Shown piece after piece: positions 39,937 to 53,000 of a DNA stretch of 64,000 nt (positions are counted from its first letter, which is position 1; each line of letters starts with the position of its first letter). The stretch spans positions 31,972,501 through 32,036,500 of the forward strand of contig JAPTOF010000003.1 of assembly GCA_028554755.1 (NCBI GenBank), in the 5' to 3' direction. The position numbers were made by a program, and so were the translations under genes. Below the pieces are notes generated by a model that was not told where the DNA came from, did not search any database, and saw only the letters and a program-made list of their open reading frames with translations. The stretch is from Cordia subcordata (taxonomy: Eukaryota > Streptophyta > Magnoliopsida > Boraginales > Cordiaceae).

Positions 39937-40807
39937 AAACTACTGCTACCCAGCCATAGAAGACGACCCCCGACACCCCCACCACGCACACACACACACG
40001 TACACAGACCCCCCAAGTAATGGAGAAGCAATTAGATTTAAGTACAAAATATGTAGGAGATTATCAAATAAGGAGCCACTCTAATGGACCCTTGGGATTA
40101 TGTAAATGTATTAAGAATTTGTTGTAACATAAGCTATGTTCTTGTATTTATATTTGTAGCTTATATTCTACTAGTTAAAACCAAATTATATAAAATGAAA
40201 TGAGATGAATGAATTAATTGGAGATTCACAAAGTAGCACGACAAGATATTTTTATCCGATAAAAATAGAATGACATTAGATATACAACAAGAGTAGGATG
40301 TGAATTTTTTTTTATGGGTGTTGAGGGAGGAGATAGTAATCCAATTCCTTTTCTAACGTCATGTATATATTAACACAAATCGCTATACAACCCCAATTCT
40401 AAATTGCTTATAAGTAGTTTTTGATTCTCATAAACAAGTGGCGAATAAAAAGAAAAGTATTTGAATAAAATGTGTTTGTAATCTATTGATATTTTTGGCA
40501 ATTTGTTTATAAGCCATAGTATTTACTAAAATGATTAAAAATAACCTTTTAATAATGATGCTGTGCAATAAAAATAGCATTTAAAGGATACAGATCTGTC
40601 CCTTTAGTCAACCTCTGTTGCTCGTAAATAGCTGAAAAAAGAAAAATTAGGGGAGTGATGGTTTTTCAGTTACTTCTAAACCATCTTTCCTTTCTTTGAA
40701 GTACAATTTATCAAAACCGTAAATTTCATTCTTCTCTTGCTCAAAAGCAGTTTGACCGGCGTATAAGCAACACTGAACACCCTCGCAGCAAAGAGCCAAG
40801 GAGAGAG
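39937..40807. other. Intergenic upstream of the MOSC gene
   Basis: AT-rich, with no coding exon. At about 40389-40525 a TTATAAG-rich segment contains TTTGTTTATAAGCCATA, matching the interior of the MITE at 39.5 kb, so it is probably a decayed relative. The last part should hold the promoter of the following gene. Confidence 0.45.
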
Positions 40808-43800
40808 ATGGCAGCAGAGTGCGGAGGAGCAGCGGCAGCAGTAGCAGCAACCGTTACGTCAATCTTCATATACCCGATCAAATCATGTCGTGGAATCTCT
40901 GTTTCTCAAGCACCTCTTACTTCTACTGGTATGATTTTAGTATGGACTATATGCATCTGATAATCTAACCTGTTGGTTCACCATTTCATATTTTTCCTGT
41001 TGACTTATCAAATGATGAAGGACATACATCCATGAAATGGTAAAATACTCTGTCTGCAGGGAAGCAGTTGTACTTGTACATGTTGAAGAATAAACACACT
41101 GTATACTAGATTTTATCAACTTGTATCTATCCTCTTGATGTCACTATACGGTGTTTAGCTTCATCGAGTAAGAACGAACCATCACTGTTTGTTTTACAGA
41201 GTTCAATTCTAACAGTGGCATATGTATTTGATAGAGCATACGGTTTGCACATGCTAAATCTTTGTTTTGTTTTCTGCTACTTGTCTGTCCTATGACAATG
41301 GCATTTTCTCAAATTTCTTATCCCTAACATGAGTTAGGTATATCTTATGAACAGTCACCCTAATATTGTATAACAATTAAATAAAGAGGTGGGAAGTGGG
41401 ATAACATAAAATCTTTTCTGTAACTAATCACAGTGGCTTGTGGAATATCAGGCATACTGATTTCTTTAGCAAATAAACAACCATGAGAGATATGGCCTTT
41501 TTACTTTGCCACCATTGTGTCAAATTTAGTGCTTTTGATTAGACTCAACTAATTTCGTGCACCTCTTCTTATAATTAATCTTTAAAAGTCATGCTTCTTT
41601 AGCATAGTGCCAAATATTCCTTCTCCTGTTGTCTATTATTCCACTTTTTCACACAACAACATTTTAAGTCCTCATCTTTTTTGTGCGAGTTGGTGAAAAC
41701 ATTATAAATTCTTGTGTGGATTTTATATGCAGGATTCCGATGGGACCGGCAATGGTTAGTTGTGAATGATAAAGGCAGAGCATATACTCAAAGAGTTGAG
41801 CCAAAACTTGCTCTTGTTGAGGTTGAACTGCCAACCGAAGCGTTTTCAGAGGGATGGGAACTGAACGAGATTTCATGTATAGGTATAATCAATAACAACA
41901 GAATAAGTAGATTTTATACATCCACTACCTCCTCTCTTCTTTCATTTCATTAACTGCATTAATCTACCGCTGATTCATGGCTTCATGCTATTCTTCTATT
42001 TTTCATGTTTTGTGTATTCTTCTTTCTCTGTATGATGAATTTATTGGTATGTCATTTCCTTTTACTCAAGAGTTGGTTGTGTGCATGTGCTGAGGAATAA
42101 ATGCAAGCTATAGTTACACAATTCCGGATGCTTCTCCGTCCTCCTATCTACAAAAGTGAGTGAATGTAGAACGAGAGGAGCAGTTGGGAGAAACATTAAA
42201 TGTTTTCACCATTAATATATGATAGCTGGTTGTATATAGCTATTGTCATGGTTAATGGTTTACATCCTCCTGCAGCCATAAGGGCCCCTGGAATGGGACT
42301 GCTGAAAGTTCCATTGAAGAAACCATTTGAAATAGCCAATGGGATCTCAGTGTGGGAGTGGTCTGGCTCTGCATTGGATGAGGGCACTGAAGCATCAGAT
42401 TGGTTCTCCTATTATCTTGGGAAACCCAGTCGTCTAGTTCGCTTTAATGAAGGTAGTTTTCACCTCTTGCACCAACTGGGGACTCTAAAGATCAAGCCGC
42501 CATTTTCAAGTTGTATATAAAATATGAAAGATTTTCTGCTCTGAAATACACAGGTGCATAAGCCTCATTTATCATGCGTCAGTCTGCTAAAAGGGTCTAG
42601 AAGAGTTTATTTGCTTTGGGAAAATTGCCTTAAGAGGTTTTTGTTTCTTACCGATTCGTATATTAATTCCACCACTGTACATTTTCTAGTTCAGTAGTCC
42701 TAAACCCTACTCGAGTCTAGAACCATATAAGTGTGAAATATTGGTTTAGAGAGGAACTAACTTTTGTGTCTTTGATAGCTCAATTCAAACTCCTGATTGT
42801 AACCTTCTAAATCAAGGTTTGCTCCTTCGGGAATGATTACAGTTACCAAAGATTTATATTTGTATGATCAAACTATGTTTATGATGCTTCTTTCTTTCAT
42901 TTTTCTCCTAAAAGAAAAAGAAATATTAGTCTCGGAGGTTTGACATGGAGCTGTACCGTTTGTAACTGAGTCAACTTAGGAAAACACACAATGTCTATAT
43001 AGCTGCTTAATTTATGTAACTGTCTCTCTCTGCCACAACTCTCACATATGGACCCTTTTCTATGTCTATTGTAGAGAAACACTGAGAAGGCGCAGGAGAA
43101 GTAAAAAAATCTCCTGTAGATATTGTTAAGAGTACAGGGCTTGTATAGAATACTAGTTATAGTCTGTTATATTCAGTTAGTTATGGTGATATCATTGTCA
43201 CTAGTTAGTTCCACTACGTGCCAGCTAGGCAAGGTGGTTAGACAGCTGTAACACTCCTTGTGTATACCAGGTCTTCCTATAAATACCTGGTCAAGTGTAC
43301 TGATTCATTTAATGAGAAAATGATAAACTCTTTCACTCAAATGCTCTCTGTTTTCATATCTTAATAAATATTAATTTCTTGAGCCGAGTGTTGCTTTCAC
43401 TATTAGATTCTTCTAACCTCTACTACTCAAGGAAGATGTTCTGCTAACATCTTTGAATTTGAATTCTACTGGTTTGATTGTGAAGGAAGTTGCGCAAGTG
43501 TTGTCATCCGTCTCAGATTAGATGTGATTCATTTTCAAATGTGGCTTGGTGATCTATTGAAGCAGCTAAATAAAAGCCTAATTATACTTGAATTAAGATC
43601 TTTGGATAACTTGCATCTATTTTCAAGTTATCATTATGATACTGAATCTTGTTGCGTGACATATAACTCTTAAATCATCATGGCAATGCCAATGAGGTGC
43701 ACAATCCAGAACTAGAGCGTGTAATGGGAACTCTCTTGGCCGTGCAGCATCTGAGGTTAGGCCTGTCAATCCTGATTATGCCCATGGATACAGAGTCATG

Positions 43801-44953
43801 TTCTCTGATGGATATCCATTCCTCCTGCTCTCCCAGGTTCATGATATCAACATTAAGCTCAGCATTTTAGATTTCATCAAAATAAATTTCTAGAACTTGC
43901 TAATGTTATAATCATCCTTTTCAGCGATCATTGGATGCATTAAATGCTATGCTCAAGGAGCCTATACCTGTTAATCGATTTAGACCCAAGTATCCACTTA
44001 TGCCGAATTGCTCTATTGATAAAATTACTTCTGCTATTTCTTGCTTTTATGATGCTTGAGTGGATAACTAAGTTGAGTACTCCTGCATGGACCCATACAT
44101 TATGGTCTATTTGGATAAATAGAACCTGTGATGTTTTGTCACTCTCAGTATCCTTGTTGCTGGATGTGAACCATTTGCCGAGGACTTGTGGAAGCAAATC
44201 AGGATAAACAAATTGACCTTTAATGGTGTGAAACTATGCTCTCGCTGCAAGGTAAAATTGCATCTCATCTTCATGTTGTCAATGTTTTGATTACAAAATC
44301 ATATTCTTTGATTTTGTTCTGTTTAAATATGCTATTAGAAGTGGAACAGGTCGAAATTAGCAGCTCTTTGCCTACAACTAATTAAGATTCTTCAGTAGCA
44401 GCTCATTTTTTTTTTCCCTCCTCTTTTTTCTTTTTTGTGTTTTTTGCGTGTTTGAATATTTGGTTTGGTAAAAACTTGCTCATCTTGTTTTAGGTACCAA
44501 CAATAAATCAAGAAACTACAATAGTAGGGTCTGAACCAACTGAGACTCTCATCAAATTCCGTTCAGACAAGATCCTGCGTCTAAACAGAAAACACCAACA
44601 GAAGGTAGACTCAATCATGATAATGTTGTACAATACTATCATGTTATTTTTTTCTGCCAAGAACGTTTTATAGAACTTTGACCCCCGAATTTGGAGTATC
44701 TTACTTTCATGCAATTCACGTTCACGATCAAGGGTATAATATTCTTTGGAATAGCGGTCCTAATATATCGTATACACCAAGTCTTGTTGGAATTATATGC
44801 TTTAACTCAAGGACGATTATGTTGCAGGTATATTTTGGACAGAATATGGTTTGCACAGACTCCCTAGCTCCAGGAACGGAGAAGAACGTCAAAGTTGGAG
44901 ACCCAATTTATGTCCTTAAGATGATATCTTCTCGGGCTGATGCTGCAGCTTGA
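40808..44953 (+). CDS. MOSC-domain protein, mARC / molybdenum cofactor sulfurase-like
   Basis: Eight exons join in phase: 40808-40928, 41733-41882, 42276-42452, 43748-43836, 43925-43989, 44149-44251, 44494-44604 and 44828-44953. The product has 313 residues. The N-terminal MOSC beta-barrel part shows IFIYPIKSCRGISV, then GFRWDRQWLVVND. The MOSC part shows FSDGYPFLLLSQ, NRFRPNILVAGCEPFAEDLW, then CSRCKVPTINQET. In mARC proteins a Cys in the latter block coordinates the molybdenum cofactor; the Cys of CSRCK is the likely equivalent. Family function: reduction of N-hydroxylated compounds (mARC) with cytochrome b5 partners; in plants annotated as molybdenum cofactor sulfurase family (AT5G44720/AT1G30910, from memory). 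Introns 1 and 3 are long; intron 3 contains an LTR-like insertion. Confidence 0.9.
43124..43356 (+). mobile_element. Possible solo LTR / short copia-type fragment in MOSC intron 3
   Basis: The segment begins TGTTAAGAGTACAGGGC and contains a TATAAATA box at 43279-43286 followed by a transcript-like stretch to ...TTTTCA, the layout of a short Ty1-copia LTR (TG...CA). The 5-bp flanks (GATAT and TATCT) do not match, so insertion by a retrotransposon is not proven. Confidence 0.3.
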
Positions 44954-47446
44954 GTTCTGCAATTCGATTTTTGTCATCATAATAAGATTGGCACATATAT
45001 GTGTTCTATTTTGAGTTTCTAATTCATATATATCACATCTTTTTGCAGTCACAGGCTCATAATCAATATGTAGGGTTGATGTGGATCAACGCTGAGAGCA
45101 TCATATAAATTCGGAGGTTGTGATATTTTGGAAGGCCCCAAATTAAACTAAAAAGATGAAAATGAATAATATGCGACTGGGGCTGGAGGGAATGGTTTTT
45201 TTTTTTTTTTGGTTAGGGATCCAACAACCCAGCCGCCCTCTTTTTCTTTTTCTTTTTTAAAAAATTATAAAATCGTGCAATATAACACTTGTTCTTATTG
45301 AAATTAAATCCTAAAATCTTTTACACTCGAGACAAGAAGCCCAGCTGCTCTCTTTTGTTCAAAAAAATTTATAAAATTTTATAATATAACACTTGTACTT
45401 TTTTAATCTTAAAATTTGTTAAGCCAACTCAATTTTTAGTAGTTTTAATTAATTAATTATTATTATTATTATTATTTTTACAATAATTATTGATTTAATG
45501 GATTAGAAAATTGAGTGTGGTCTAAGAGGGTGTCAGTTTTGCTTATTTAGTGTTTATAAGTATTTAAATAATAAAAAATATACAGAATAGTATATTTTTC
45601 AAAGTGCTTAAAATAAGCAAATCCAAAGACCCTTGTAAGTGGTTTTTGTCAAGAAAGAATTGGGTAAATAAAAGCGGGGCTTGCCCCTGGTTTTAACGTA
45701 TCCCAACGACTCGGCTCGTAGTTTGGTAAGGGTTATGAAATCTAAAACTTGGTTGCTCTGGTTTCCGTGTAATCCCCATTCCCATTGAATGCTAAAACTA
45801 GTATTGCGCCCATGGTTTTCTGTCTTGATGTATTTATTGTTTAATTTGCATTTGCATCTCAACCTTTAAGCTTGTTCTTGCTTACAGCCCCCCATATCTT
45901 AAATTACTTTTTTAACTACTACGATTGTCATCCCTCTAGTTTCTAAAATTCCAATTTATACCAACCTTATCTCTTATTATTAACAGCTGATATATGAAAT
46001 TTCCTAAATCCACACTCTATACGAGTGACCTCCACATGTCCACACACACTTTCTGTAAATCATAGAACTTCTGTATTGTGGCAGTCGTGTGTACCATCGG
46101 GTATGTTAAATAAAAGTCGTAATAAGCACATAGAAAACCATTAAATGGATGGTCTCAAAGCATAAAAACTCAAAAGTTGTGGGGGGCTGCGACTGCCAAG
46201 GGAGTACTCCTCCGTTAAGTTTAAATAAGTCCAGTGCAGAAAGAAACAATAATAAGTAATTTTTGTGACTTGGGAAAGAAGTTTCTTGTTGAAAAGGAAT
46301 TTTATTTACTTAAATGCTTTTTTTTTTGGTGCGAGTATGGCCATCAGTTTAAGCTTCTAGGTATTTTCTCTCAGTCCCTATGTTTTTTTTAAGTCTCATT
46401 TGCTTGTAGAATTGATCTTTTATGCCATGATGCTTCGTTTTTGCCTTTTCTTTTTCGGCTATTTTTAAAGATTTTTAAGCTATTATTACATCAAAGAAGC
46501 TGCACTGCTACTTCTATTGGGTTTACTTTGTAAAGTTGAAAGATTTGTGTTTTGAACAAGTTCGACGAACAGATCCATCTTCACACACCACTCTCTCTGT
46601 TAACCCTCTTGATTTTTGTAAGTTGACATTTGAGATTTTGTATACAACTTAGAGCTAGTCCAGAATCCACTCCCTGACCCCCTATACAATAATGAAAAGA
46701 AAATGAAAAATACTACTTTTTCTATTCGGCCAAAAGCTTGAAAATGTTGGATGTCGTCATGTAAATAGTTTACTGGGTGTTTTTATTTATCAGTTTTAGT
46801 TTATGGTGGTTATTTGACCAGATCAGCATTCTTCTGAAAGTTAGCTGTTGTCACAATTATCAATATAGTTACATTTGTGATTGGGATTCTAATGTACTAG
46901 AGTAATGCTTATTAGTGTTATTGAAGTTGAAAGTTATATTGTTGTGCATATTTTCTTACGCCTTCTTGTATTACTGAAACATCATTTGCTGCTGCTCAAT
47001 TCGAAATATTTATACTGGTCTCATTTCCAACTCTTCTGTATCTTTTGTCTTGTCCCTGGACTCATGTTGGAATATTTATTTTAACTTCCAAATACTCTGC
47101 TTAACTTTATTCCTTTATGCTAATAATTTTGCTCCCTTAGTGGCTTGTTTTTGCCTCTTTGAAGTACTTGACAAGATATATGTGAAATTGCGAGTTCCAA
47201 GTGGCCTTCTGTAACAAGTTAAGCTTTGCTGATTTTATTGTCGTCAGTAGACTGCCTAACCCAATTACTGTAATCTTGAAATGCAGGACCATCGGGATTT
47301 GACTCGAGCATCTGGCTACTATATTGAATGAGTCGTCACTGTTATTATCTTACTCAGAAAATTCTTGAAATACCTGAATAATGTTGGGATAGCCTTTGAT
47401 CTTGGACACTTGGACACCAGGTGTTGTTGGCTAATTCATATTTGCA
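44954..47446. other. Intergenic plus probable HAD 5' UTR and leader intron
   Basis: No coding exon is seen. The 3' UTR of the MOSC gene comes first. A 110-bp TIR element lies at 45527-45637. From about 45.7 kb onward there is T-rich, intron-like sequence. A good acceptor (GAAATGCAG at 47279-47287) followed by about 160 bp before the HAD ATG suggests a 5' UTR intron of that gene, but the upstream leader exon could not be placed. Confidence 0.4.
45527..45637. mobile_element. Short MITE
   Basis: The left end, AGAGGGTGTCAGTTTTGCTTATTT, pairs with the right end read on the opposite strand, CAAGGGTCTTTGGATTTGCTTATTT. The interior contains TTATAAG. It is probably a short member of the same family as the 39.5-kb MITE. 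Confidence 0.5.
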
Positions 47447-48512
47447 ATGTCAGTCCTAACAAAACTGCGATGTATTACGGTTGATGTTACCGGCACTCTC
47501 CTAGCCTACAAAGGGGAGCTTGGTGACTATTATTGTATGGCAGCCAAAGCGGTAGGACTGCCATGTCCCGATTACAAAAGGGTCCATGAGGGGTTTAAAC
47601 TGGCATATACAGATATGGCTAAGAAACATCCATGCTTTGGGTTTGCTGAGAAAATGCCCAACATTGTTTGGTGGAAGACTTGCGTGAGAAACTCATTTAT
47701 CAAGGTATCATATGATATATTCTAATGCATTATTTGGTAGTCTGTTCTTGTCGGTTCCAGTTTGTCACTAGGTATTACATGTCATACAATGGAAACCATA
47801 AACTCGAAAATACAGTTCCTAACTACTGCTGTTACATTGTAACTTCTCAAAACAAATCTATCAAAATGAATCATCTCTTGCTGACAGGCTGGGTATGACT
47901 ATGATGAAGAGACTTTTGAGAAGATCTTTAGACGTATATATGCAACCTTTGGTTCCTCTGCGCCTTACACAGTCTTCTCAGATTCTCAACCATTCCTTCG
48001 ATGGCTTCGGCAGAGGGGCCTTATGGTCGGGATAGTAAGCAACGCTGAATATCGGTATCGAGATGTAATTCTACCAGCATTGGGTTTGAATCAGGTATTT
48101 TATGTAGTAAATTTTATTGGACATTGTACAAGTTGGGTTTAATTCATCCTCAAAAACATCTGGTATGTGCATAATTTTGACAGTTTCTGGCATGGTATAT
48201 TCAACGCAGGGATCCGAGTGGGACTTTGGCGTCTTCTCTGGTCTTGAAGGTGTAGAGAAGCCAGATCCTAGGATCTATGAGATTGCATTAGAAAGGGCGG
48301 GAAATATTGCACCTGAAGAAGCTCTACACATTGGGGATAGCATGCGTAAGGACTATATCCCTGCCAAAAGTATTGGGATGCATGCCTTGTTATTAGACAG
48401 ATTTAATAGTCCTGATGCTGAGAACTGGAGGAAGTCTGGTGCAACAGTGCTTCCTGACTTGGTTGCTGCAGAAGATTGGCTTGCTTCCGAAAAATTGGAT
48501 TGCTTACTATAG
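47447..48512 (+). CDS. HAD-superfamily protein, HDHD3-like
   Basis: Three exons, 47447-47704, 47888-48094 and 48210-48512, join in phase 0 and give 255 residues. HAD motif I region: ITVDVTGTLLAY; the nucleophile Asp is present, but the second acid (usually DxD) is Thr. Motif II: VGIVSNAE. Motif III Lys: EKPDPRIYEIAL. Motif IV: LHIGDSMRKDY. The alpha-helical cap sits between motifs I and II. From memory this is AT5G44730 (also 255 residues) and the HDHD3 family, whose substrate is not known. The DxT substitution also appears conserved in plant homologues, so it is not a defect of this copy, but it argues against a standard phosphatase. It converges with the POLH locus. Confidence 0.9.
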
Positions 48513-50052
48513 AGGGAACTCTTTCCTACGAACTTGATTCTGTTTGTTTTTGCCCTTCACCAAAAAGGAAACTGTGCTAGAACTATAAAGGAAACTGTGC
48601 CAGAACTATCGTGAGAGAGGAACGGTTGACAAGTTATCTAGAAGGAATGTTACTGAAGTATCCCCCTATACACAATTCGGCGTGATAGGGAAGAGGTCAG
48701 GAGAAGTAACCAAACTCTTTTACTTCTCCATTAGTTAGGAACACCAAATTGTGCCATCCGTAGTCTTGCTGAGAGCAACTTAAGAGCAAGGTCAATTGTT
48801 TCTTGTCTTAAAGATTTCATCCTTGTAATCCTGCTTTGGAATTGATTGACTACATGTCCCGGTGGGCAGCCTTCCAAGCACCGCAATTTCCACCTGAATC
48901 ACTGGATGTACAGGGTTGATTTATGAAGGGCAATCAAATAGACCTCGAGGAGTAGCATAATTTACCTACATTTTGGCCTGTAATGTCACGATCAAGCATG
49001 CCTGTATATATCATATTAACAATCGAAATATGGTTGAAAGAAAAAAATCTCTATCTCGATGGGGTTTCTTTCTATATCATGAATTTTATTGGACCCAAAA
49101 ATGATATATTAAAAGAATCCATTAGGTCTTCCAATATCAATACCGCACCTAAAGATGAAAATGTCATTCACCAAATGGTGTCTACCTAATCAGCGATTTT
49201 GATGAATACAATATTAATAAATAACTCTAATGGAAAAGCATTCATCCAATTTGAATGAAGAGTGATTAAACTAATGTTCTTGTCTACATAGTCCGTCGTT
49301 TCATTCGTTTTTCACAAAAAGGAGTGATACTAAGATTACCAACTTCGACGAGAAGAGATGTCTTTCACAAGGCTATGGACAGTAAATACGATGCAGGTCG
49401 GCGGTAAAAGCCTTTCACTCCTTAAGTTCTTCTCCAAAACATTTTTTTCTGCCTTGGACGAGATAAAATTAGAATAGGAAGTTCCTAAATATAAAAAAAT
49501 AAACCAAAACCCCTTAAATATAAGGAAGATATAAGTAAACTTTTGGAGAAGGCCTAATAAAGGCGTCCTTGCTCCACGTCTAAATCACATTCCTTCGTCT
49601 ATAATCTCCTCTTCGTGTTGATGAAATCTTTAAAACTTCACATAGATCATCATCAACCAATTGAGAATGTAATGATATCATCGTTTATTTTAATTTTAGA
49701 AGACTGAGTTAAGAGAGAAATAATTCAATCACAACAATATAACAAATGCGAAGTAATAATCTATTTTCTAACTTGGAATCTTGTTACTGTTGTTCCTTTT
49801 TACAAACATGAAGCTCTGCTTGACTTGATTACTGACTATGAATATACATTAACATACAGAAATGTTTAACTGTCATGGAAGTTTTGCCTCTTGAGCTCTA
49901 GCCAATAGAATCAGTCTGCCAGAGACAAATGAATAGATAAACAGCAAGAGGGAACATGCTGGGACAGTTTCTTCCATGTCAACGGTAAAACATGTGGAGG
50001 AATCATGATTCTGGCGTGGGCAAAAAAAAATTAGTGATACTTGAACCCCTTT
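48513..50052. other. Convergent intergenic region
   Basis: This lies between the 3' ends of the HAD and POLH genes. It includes a near-perfect tandem repeat of about 23 bp (AAAGGAAACTGTG-CAGAACTAT) at 48564-48609 in the HAD 3' UTR and a plastid ycf2-like insertion at about 49005-49145. The remainder is AT-rich with nothing else recognised. Confidence 0.5.
49005..49145 (+). other. Plastid DNA insertion (ycf2-like fragment, NUPT)
   Basis: The segment reads AATCGAAATATGGTTGAAAG, then CTCTATCTCGATGGGG, then ATGAATTTTATTGGACCC, then GTCTTCCAATATCAATA. Translated with one frame break it gives NNRNMVERK, NLYL, MNFIGPKND and SSNIN. This matches the N-terminal part of plastid ycf2 as I remember it (NLYLTG, then MNSIGPRND, then GSSNIN). 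It is a nuclear copy, mutated and non-functional. Confidence 0.75.
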
Positions 50053-53000
50053 TCACAATATTAGCTCGCTTTTGGGCCGAAGCCAAGCCCACACCTCATC
50101 TTGGATTTGAAGAGGTAACTCATTTAAGACCGCAGGATCAATCTCATCAATCTTGTAGCTCCATGTACTTGAATGCTCATATTGACCAGGAGAATTTGTT
50201 CCCATCTTAAGAACAGTCTCTGCATGAAAATTATCGAGGCAACTCATCCTTCATAGTCTTAGAGCAGCTATTAACCAGTAACTGTGAATCTGCACCAAAA
50301 TTTGAGAAATGACAAAGGGGGTGGGGTTAGATATATAACAGAGTTGTGGAAGTAGTTGTCCATTGTTGGCTTTATCACCTGAAGACGAAGATGCTTTGCT
50401 TTCTTGGACAATCTTGACAAGCTCATGCTTTGAAGAGCAAGGATAATGCTTGTGGAAAAATCTTAAAATTGAAAGATTTTCCTGGTACAGCATTCAGAGA
50501 AAGTTAGCTGAGATATTAGATAAAAATGAGAAAATGTAGGTTAGGTGCTAGAGGGAGTGCATCTCAACTTATGAAACAATTGCGCCCTACTTGTTTACCA
50601 AAGTGAACTGCATCAGCAATTACAAAGGCAAGTATATCTATAAGCAAAGAGAACTTGAAAATTTAGTCAATGGGTTTCTAGAATTCACGAGTTAATGATT
50701 CTGAATACTGAGGGCACCCAAAATCATCAAAAGTTTCAACCTATGCATGAGGAGTGCATGACTGAAATCAGCATTCTATCCTTGCATGCCTTTTCATCCT
50801 TTAGTCAAAGCAGGAACTAATATTCTAACTTACTAACAGTGGCACATATCATGCATTAAACATCACATTGGCGAAGATATGACCTTCATATAGGAATTTT
50901 AGAACTTGACCAAGTCAGTCAGTTGTACTATTTCCCTCTTCTTTCTTCTATTATACACTATCCCAGAATCAAGTATTCTAGGGTTTGAAAATACCTAGAG
51001 GAAGAAAGATAGAATCATCAATGGAACAATATTAAGTGTGGACACTTAAAGCTCCATCTGATCAAAATCTCAAGAACCAAGTTATCCTCTTTCAATTAAG
51101 GGTTAATAGATGACTGAAGACATGCAAGAAATTAGAAATACCATCGAAACTGATACAAGCTTGAGGAGTGGTTGAAGAAACATTCTGAGGGAGAGAACCA
51201 GAAAAATTTTGGTACTAATTAACCACAAGTGAGACAACTTGACCTGCTTAGCATTGAGTGGGGGTGGGGGGTGTGCCGCCAAGGTGGTTTGTGAAAGAAA
51301 CAGTAGATCAGATAAAACAAGTACATGTTATCTAAGAACCCGAAATCCAAATTTTTTTCGAATACCTGTAAACGTATACCATTTTAAGTATATTAATTTT
51401 CCTTTCCAAACATACTGAAAAGTCCAATGGCAATGGGCAAGCAAAAACATACTCGCCAGGAGGAATTTATAAAGGAAAAGGAGGAGAGTAATTAAATGAA
51501 TCCGTAAATTCACAAGGAGACCGATAGTTCCAACCTTTTGTCTCAAAGACTTGACTTTTTGTTCCTCTGACTTCACAATGCGTGGAATTTCTTTCCCATG
51601 GGATTCTGTATTTGGGGTGGTTTGATCCAGTGTAAGACAACTCTGAGCTCCTACATAAACAATCTTAATTGTCAATGCTCAGTTGGAATGAAGATATAGA
51701 GGCCTCTGTTATAGCCAATCTGACAACTACCTGCACTTGATATTGACTTCTTTCTACAACCATCTTCTTGCTGCTTTGATGAAAGAAAAGATTTGTTCTG
51801 GTCTTGGATCAACCTTGCCACAAGCACATTCTACGAGAGAAAAGCATTTGAATACTTAGGCTCTGTTTGTTTGCCGAAAAATGACATGCGGGAAAATGTT
51901 TTCCCAAAAGTTGGGTGTTTGGCGTGCAAGGGAAAATGAGTCAACGGAAAAGCTTTTTGGGTCAAATATGGTGGCCAGACACTTTTTTAGGAAAATGTTT
52001 TCTGGAGCAAAAGGAAGGGAAAACATTTTCCATTAAAAGCTATATGGTTTCTCTTCTTTGCTTGTTTACCAAACACCAGAAAATATTTTTCAGTATGACA
52101 TCCAAACATCTAAAAATATTCTGTTTTCTAAGAAAATGTTCTCCAGGAAAACTTGGAAAACATTTTGCCCAGCAAGTTATTTTTCCTGCAAACAAACAGA
52201 GCCTTAAACGAGAGATGCAATTCATGTAGATCGTCATAGTGATTGTAAAAATGTAAATGAAAAAGCAACAATAGGAATCTTCCACATGAAACCTACTGCT
52301 GGAGCAATCTTTTCTTCCTTCGATCTTTCAATTATAGCTAAAAGCATTTTCTTAAGAAGATAGTCTAAACAACCATTATATTTTCTGACAAGGTAACAAA
52401 GCTCTTTAATTGTTTTTCCACAAGTATTTCCTATTCTTCTCTTCCCTGAAAGAAAAAAAGTCTATTTGATGGGCTTTCCTATACCTATGAATTCTATCGG
52501 ACCCAGAAATGATAGTGGAAGAATCCATTGGTCTTCCAATATTAATAGGAAAAAGATCTTTGAGAGTCGTTTCCTGCTTTGTCCTATGCAACTTTGGGTT
52601 CTTAATAGAGAAAATGGACCTAAACCCAATTTTGATTTAGTGGAATAGTCTAGTAGCAGTTAAAATTTTACTTTCTCATGTGCAACTTTGTCTTCTTGAG
52701 ATCTTCCCCCACTCCTCACTTGGGATTGACTAGAACCAGAACCCAACAACTATGGTTGTCATCACCAATAAACTGATAAATGTGACATAAGAGTAGCTAA
52801 AGCAAACAACAACAACGCAAACCACGAAATAGTGTTGGATGGACTAGCATGAACCATACAAGTTCCTAGAGCTGATGAGATGAGGCTTTAAGACAATACT
52901 CATAGTCACACATGGGTAAACTATGTTAAGCATGTTGATTAAATGGACTACGCTAAGGGCCCAGGAGTTGGCATTAGTCGGAGTATCCCAGAATAGTTAC

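Noticed and set aside
50251..50493. Apparent frame break before the POLH ubiquitin-binding tail
   Set aside because: Splicing from 50379 (phase 1) to 50219 (TTTCATGCAG acceptor) restores the frame to ETVLKMG and the YKIDEID motif, so no lesion is needed.
51915..52285. Open frames of about 80-104 aa at 52 kb
   Set aside because: They lie inside the MITE with perfect 17-bp TIRs and arise from its GAAAAT words; not genes.
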